A DNA stretch of 64,000 nt, taken from assembly GCA_025359245.1 (NCBI GenBank), contig JANYGW010000150.1, positions 1 to 64,000 of the forward strand. The letters are read 5' to 3'. The notes under the pieces were generated by a model that saw nothing but the letters and a program-made list of their open reading frames with translations, did not search any database and was not told the origin of the DNA. The DNA comes from Massilia sp. Its GTDB lineage: Bacteria > Pseudomonadota > Gammaproteobacteria > Burkholderiales > Burkholderiaceae_D. The position numbers were made by a program, and so were the translations under genes. Shown in pieces: positions 59,434-64,000 of the stretch. Numbering within the stretch: position 1 is the stretch's first letter; each line of letters begins with the position of its first letter.

Positions 59434-60855
59434 CTAGTCCTTCGCCACGCGCAGCAGTTCGGCCAGCGTCGTGGTGCCGTCGCGCAGCCAGCGCTCGCCA
59501 TCCTCGCGCATGGTCTTCATGCCGGTTTTCTGGGCGGTGGCGCGGATCTCGGCTTCGGACGCGCGGTTGTGGATCTGGGCCCGGATCTCGTCGGTCGTTT
59601 CGAGCAGCTCGTACACGCCGACCCGGCCCTGGTAGCCGGTGTGGCCGCACTTGTCGCAGCCGACCGCGTGCCAGGTCTGGCCGTCGTTGCGCTTGCAGTG
59701 CACGCACAGCTTGCGCACCAGGCGCTGCGCCATCACGCCCAGCAGCGACGACGACAGCAGGAACGGTTCGATCCCCATGTCGAGCAGGCGCGTGACGGCG
59801 GCGGCGGCGTCGTTGGTGTGCAAGGTGGCCAGCACCAGGTGGCCGGTCAGCGAAGCCTGGACCGCGATCTGCGCCGTTTCCAGGTCGCGGATCTCGCCGA
59901 TCATGATCACGTCCGGATCCTGGCGCAGGATCGCGCGCAGGGCCTTGGCAAAGCTCATGTCGATGCGCGCGTTGACCTGGGTCTGGCCGACGCCGATCAG
60001 GTCGTACTCGATCGGGTCTTCCACCGTCAGGATGTTGGTGGTCGAGGCGTTCAATCGGCTCAGTGCCGCGTACAGCGTGGTGGTCTTGCCCGAGCCGGTC
60101 GGCCCGGTGACCAGCACGATGCCGTGCGGCTGGTTGATCAGCGCGTCGAATTGCGGCAGCAGCGCGCCGCTCATGCCCAGGTGCGACAGATCGAGCCGGC
60201 CGGCGTCCTTGTCCAGCAAGCGCAGCACCGCGCGTTCGCCGTGCCCGGTCGGCAGGGTCGAGACGCGCACGTCGACGCCCTTGCCGCCCACCCGCAAGGT
60301 GATGCGGCCGTCTTGCGGCAGGCGCTTTTCGGCGATGTCGAGCTGCGCCATGATCTTGATGCGCGAAATGAGCGAGGCGTGGATCGCCTTGCGCGGGCGC
60401 ACCACGTCGCGCAGCGAGCCGTCGATCCGGAAGCGCACCACCGAGGTCTGTTCAAACGGTTCGATGTGGATGTCGGACGCGCCTTCGCGCAGCGCCTGCG
60501 TGAGCAGCGCATTGATCATGCGGATCACCGGCGCGTCGTCGGACGATTCGAGCAGGTCTTCGATGGCCGGCACGTCCTGCAGCAGCTTGGTCAGGTCGAG
60601 GTCGGCGTCGAACTCGTCGGCCACTTGCGAGGCGTCGCCGCCGGCGCCGGCGTAGGCGGTCGCGATGGCGGCCTCCAGGTCGGCCCGTTCCATCGAGCGC
60701 AGCGCGATGCGGCCGAAGCGGCGCGAGACTTCCGCGATCGCCGCCGGCGCGGTCGCGCCCGAGACCCACACTTCGACCGTGTGTTCGGCCTCTTCGCTGT
60801 GGCGCGCCAGCACGCCGTAGTCGCGGGCGAAGGCGTAGGGGAGAAGGTTACTCAT
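59434..60855 (-). CDS. gspE: Type II secretion system ATPase GspE
   Basis: [57 protein letters not shown]4 zinc motif CVHC/CDKC. Confidence 0.96.
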   Translation of the reverse strand: MSNLLPYAFARDYGVLARHSEEAEHTVEVWVSGATAPAAIAEVSRRFGRIALRSMERADLEAAIATAYAGAGGDASQVADEFDADLDLTKLLQDVPAIEDLLESSDDAPVIRMINALLTQALREGASDIHIEPFEQTSVVRFRIDGSLRDVVRPRKAIHASLISRIKIMAQLDIAEKRLPQDGRITLRVGGKGVDVRVSTLPTGHGERAVLRLLDKDAGRLDLSHLGMSGALLPQFDALINQPHGIVLVTGPTGSGKTTTLYAALSRLNASTTNILTVEDPIEYDLIGVGQTQVNARIDMSFAKALRAILRQDPDVIMIGEIRDLETAQIAVQASLTGHLVLATLHTNDAAAAVTRLLDMGIEPFLLSSSLLGVMAQRLVRKLCVHCKRNDGQTWHAVGCDKCGHTGYQGRVGVYELLETTDEIRAQIHNRASEAEIRATAQKTGMKTMREDGERWLRDGTTTLAELLRVAKD

Positions 60856-60865
60856 CGCGGCCCGC

Positions 60866-63067
60866 TCAATTGTTCGGTGGGACCGGCGTGCCCGCCGGCT
60901 GCACCGCTCCGGGACCGGCGCGGGTCGGCACCGGCACCATCAGCGGGCGTGGCGGCACCTTGGCCATCGCGCCGCCGGGTGGCGGCTGACCCTTGTTCAG
61001 CGCCGGCAGCACCGGCGTGCCATAGTCCGGCATCACGATCGAATCCTGCGGCGCGGCCGCATTCTGGCCGGCCGAGCGCATGAAGTCGTAGCGGTCGGCG
61101 GCAATGGCGTTGCTGTCTTCCTTGCTGCGCACGATCACCGGACGCAGAAAGACCATCAGATTGGTCTTGGTGCGCTTGCGGCTGCGGTACTTGAACAGGT
61201 TGCCGATGATCGGGATGTCGCCCAGGCCGCGCACCTTCTCTTCGGCGTTGCTGGTGTCGTCCTTGATCAGGCCGCCGATGACGATGATCTGGCCATCGTC
61301 GGCGATCACATTGTTTTCGATCACGCGGATGTTGGTCGTCACGCCCGACGGCGAGGCGCGCGTGCTCTCGTCGACGTTCGAGGTCTCCTGGTAGATTGCC
61401 ATCTTGATGGTGCCGCCTTCAGAGATCTGCGGGCGCACCCTCAAGGTCAGGCCGACGTCCTTCCGGTCGATGGTCTGGAACGGATTGGCCCCGGCGGCGC
61501 CGCCGGCAGCCGGCGTGGTGAACTGGCCGCTGATGATCGGCACGTTCTGGCCCACCTTGATGGTCGACAGTTCGTTGTCGAGCGTGAGCATGTTCGGGGT
61601 CGACAGGATGTTGCCGTTGCCTTCGGTTTCGATGGCCGAGGCGATCGCGCCCAGGCCGAGCGCGCCATTGATCATCTTGAACAGGCCGATCGACAGGCCC
61701 GGTGCCGGCGCTGCGGCGGAGCCGGCCGCGGCCAGCTTGACCAGGTTGCTGTCGCCGGCGCCGGTGAAGTTCTGCAGCGCGCCGACCCGGTACTTGCTGT
61801 TGGCGCCGCCGGTCAGGCCGGCCCACTGCACGCCGAACTGCGCCGCGTTGTCGGCGTTGACTTCGACGATCAGCGATTCGATGTAGACCTGGGCGCGGCG
61901 CGCGTCGAGCTGGTCGATGACCGAGCGCAGGTTGCGGTAGATCGCGTCCGGCGCGGTGATGATCAGCGTGTTGGTCGAGGCGTCGGCCTGGATGAAGCCG
62001 GCCGTGCTGCCGCCGCCGCCGCTGGACTGCTGGCTGGCCTGCTGGTTCATGGTCGACTGGCCGGCGCCGAGGCTCTGGCCGGGGCCGTTCTGCTGGCCGC
62101 CGGACGACTGCACGCTGCCGCCGGAGGTGCCCTGCTGCGTCTGCGGCAAGGCCGAGGCGTCCGACGACACGACCGCGCGCAGCGTCGCCGCCAGCTTGGT
62201 CGCGTCGGCGTTTTTCAGGTACACGACGTGCACATTGCCCGCTTCCGAAGTCGGCTGGTCGAGCTTGGAAATGAGCGACTTGGCCAGGTTGGCGCGCGCG
62301 CGCGACGGCGCCTTGACCACCAGCGAATTGGTGCGCGGGTCGGCCGCCACGGTGACGCGGCCGGAGTCGCCGCCGGCCGACGGCTCGAGCAGCTTGTTGA
62401 CCAGCGTGGCCAGGTCGGACGCGATCCCGTAGCGCACCGGCACGATGTCGACGTCGGCCGCGACCGGCGCGTCGAGCGCTTCGATGATCTTGGTCAGGCG
62501 GCGCAGGTTGTCGGCGTAGTCGGTGATGACCAGGCTGTTGTTGCCCGGGTTGGCCATGATCGAATTGTTCGGCGAAATCAGGGGCCGCAGCACCGCGGTC
62601 AGGTTGGCCGCCGATTCATAGCTCAAATGGTAGATCTGGGTGGCGATCTGGTCGCCCTTGACGCTGCGCGCGCCCTTGCCGACCTGGGTTGGCGACGCTT
62701 GCAGCTTCGCTTCGGCTTCCGGCACCACCTTGGCGTAACCGTCGCCGGTGACGACCGCGTAGCCTTGCAGGCGCAGCGCGGAGGTCAACAGGCTGAAGGC
62801 CTGCGACTTGCTGATCGATTTTTCCGACACCAGCGTCAGCGTGCCTTTCACGCGCGGGTCGATGATGAAGGTCATGCCGGTGTAGTGGCCGACCGCCTTG
62901 ATCACCGATTCGATGTCGGCGCCCACGAAATTGAGGGCCGCCTCGTCTTCGGGCGCCGCCCACAGGGGCGCGGGAACGGCCGCGACCGCGCAGCACAGCA
63001 TGGCGCCGGCGACGACACGGCGCAGCGCCGGGAATTGGAATGTGCTTGCAGTCTGTTTTTTCATCAT
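60866..63067 (-). CDS. gspD: Type II secretion system secretin GspD
   Basis: [38 protein letters not shown], secretin domain [29 protein letters not shown]. Confidence 0.97.
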   Translation of the reverse strand: MMKKQTASTFQFPALRRVVAGAMLCCAVAAVPAPLWAAPEDEAALNFVGADIESVIKAVGHYTGMTFIIDPRVKGTLTLVSEKSISKSQAFSLLTSALRLQGYAVVTGDGYAKVVPEAEAKLQASPTQVGKGARSVKGDQIATQIYHLSYESAANLTAVLRPLISPNNSIMANPGNNSLVITDYADNLRRLTKIIEALDAPVAADVDIVPVRYGIASDLATLVNKLLEPSAGGDSGRVTVAADPRTNSLVVKAPSRARANLAKSLISKLDQPTSEAGNVHVVYLKNADATKLAATLRAVVSSDASALPQTQQGTSGGSVQSSGGQQNGPGQSLGAGQSTMNQQASQQSSGGGGSTAGFIQADASTNTLIITAPDAIYRNLRSVIDQLDARRAQVYIESLIVEVNADNAAQFGVQWAGLTGGANSKYRVGALQNFTGAGDSNLVKLAAAGSAAAPAPGLSIGLFKMINGALGLGAIASAIETEGNGNILSTPNMLTLDNELSTIKVGQNVPIISGQFTTPAAGGAAGANPFQTIDRKDVGLTLRVRPQISEGGTIKMAIYQETSNVDESTRASPSGVTTNIRVIENNVIADDGQIIVIGGLIKDDTSNAEEKVRGLGDIPIIGNLFKYRSRKRTKTNLMVFLRPVIVRSKEDSNAIAADRYDFMRSAGQNAAAPQDSIVMPDYGTPVLPALNKGQPPPGGAMAKVPPRPLMVPVPTRAGPGAVQPAGTPVPPNN

Positions 63068-63837
63068 TTGAACTCTAAGGCGATTGTTTTCTTGCCACCC
63101 ACCATTCGGCGCTGGCCCAGTAAATTCAGGAGATTACCCAGCGTTTCTTCGTAGCCATCGGCCGCCTGCGCCTGCCCGGAAAACTGGAAACGCCCATTGT
63201 CGAGCGATCCCTTCCCCGATAACAGCAGCGCGCCGCGCACCGTACTCAAACTTAAAGCGGCCTGCTGCCCGCGCCAGTCCATGCTCATCTCGTAGCTGCC
63301 GAGCGGCTTGACCGGCGCCATGCGCGAGCCCATATCGTTCAGCGCCAGCATCGTGTGGCCCGTCACGGCCATCCCGTTGCCGGCGCGCGCCAGCTGCAGC
63401 GCGCTCCAGGACAGCTTCATCGCCCCGGACGGCGCCAGCGTGTTGAGCGGCGCGCCCAGTCCGGCCAGGCGTTCGGCCGGCAGCAGCAGCGCGCCCGGAC
63501 TGACTTCCCACTGCGACCAGCTGCCCGTCAGCGTCACCGGCGCGCTCAGCGCCTCGGCGTTTTCGAGCGTCATGTCGACCTGGCCGAGCAGCACCATGGG
63601 CGACAGCCGCCACGAAAAGCGCCCCGCCAGCAGCGGCGTCACCGCCCCGCTGGCGCCGGCGGCGCCGCCGACATAGGCCGAGCCGCGCCACAGCGTACCT
63701 TGCGCGTCTCCCAGAGTCAAACGCCCGCCCGTGCGGTCCTCCACAATGGAGCCGAGCCAGGTGGCGGGCAAAAATACCAGCACCGTCAGCGCAACGGCCG
63801 CGGCGATCGCCGCCAACCATAGCACGGCGCGCTTCAT
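63064..63837 (-). CDS. gspN: Type II secretion system protein GspN
   Basis: VFLPATWLGSIVEDRTGGRLTLGDAQGTLWRGSAYV; operon position. Confidence 0.9.
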   Translation of the reverse strand: MKRAVLWLAAIAAAVALTVLVFLPATWLGSIVEDRTGGRLTLGDAQGTLWRGSAYVGGAAGASGAVTPLLAGRFSWRLSPMVLLGQVDMTLENAEALSAPVTLTGSWSQWEVSPGALLLPAERLAGLGAPLNTLAPSGAMKLSWSALQLARAGNGMAVTGHTMLALNDMGSRMAPVKPLGSYEMSMDWRGQQAALSLSTVRGALLLSGKGSLDNGRFQFSGQAQAADGYEETLGNLLNLLGQRRMVGGKKTIALEFK

Positions 63838-64000
63838 CGGGCCGCGTCTCCGGTGTTCTGGCGCAGCGTCAGCACCGCGTCGACCTGCCCGGCCGGGGTC
63901 GCGGCGGTCACCGCCACGTCCTCGGCGACGATGCGGTTTTCACGGCGCTGCGCGTCCAGCCAGGCGTACATGCCGGCAAACGACACGCCGTTCAGCTGCA
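63834..64000 (-). CDS. gspM: Type II secretion system protein GspM (partial, C-terminus only)
   Basis: Manual translation QLNGVSFAGMYAWLDAQRRENRIVAEDVAVTAATPAGQVDAVLTLRQNTGDAAR*; overlaps the gspN start; runs off the window. Confidence 0.75.
   Translation of the reverse strand, partial: QLNGVSFAGMYAWLDAQRRENRIVAEDVAVTAATPAGQVDAVLTLRQNTGDAAR

Overview
The window is 64 kb of GC-rich betaproteobacterial chromosome. Protein content and gene order suggest Oxalobacteraceae (Massilia/Duganella-like), but this is inference. It is almost entirely protein-coding. I recognise about 50 CDSs and see no rRNA, tRNA, CRISPR array, IS element or prophage. Main blocks: folate/pterin genes plus ttcA; two tandem outer-membrane beta-barrel paralogues; an M14 carboxypeptidase; a very large M48 metallopeptidase; a LytTR two-component system upstream of a YbbAP/LolD-like ABC transporter; an arylpyruvate catabolism locus (fused indolepyruvate oxidoreductase, hpd, Lrp-type regulator); a DAHL-GGDEF cyclase with a di-haem peroxidase; cca; the S-adenosylmethionine cycle (metF, holin-like, ahcY with SAH riboswitch, metK); two LpxL-type acyltransferases and dapF; two porins; DUF484-xerC; a COG0523 GTPase; a DksA with a histone-H1-like tail; STAS-hslVU with a sigma-32-like promoter; a patatin type Vd autotransporter-like protein; and a type II secretion operon (gspM-N-D-E-F-C). 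I found no clear previously undescribed multi-gene system. The most interesting non-obvious signals are: (i) a 33-bp repeat-type operator upstream of both the LytTR two-component operon and the adjacent ABC operon; (ii) two families of extragenic palindromic repeats, including a 55-bp tandem array; (iii) the DksA/H1-like fusion; (iv) an apparent non-canonical or disrupted start of the giant M48 peptidase; (v) several leader, operator and hairpin elements.
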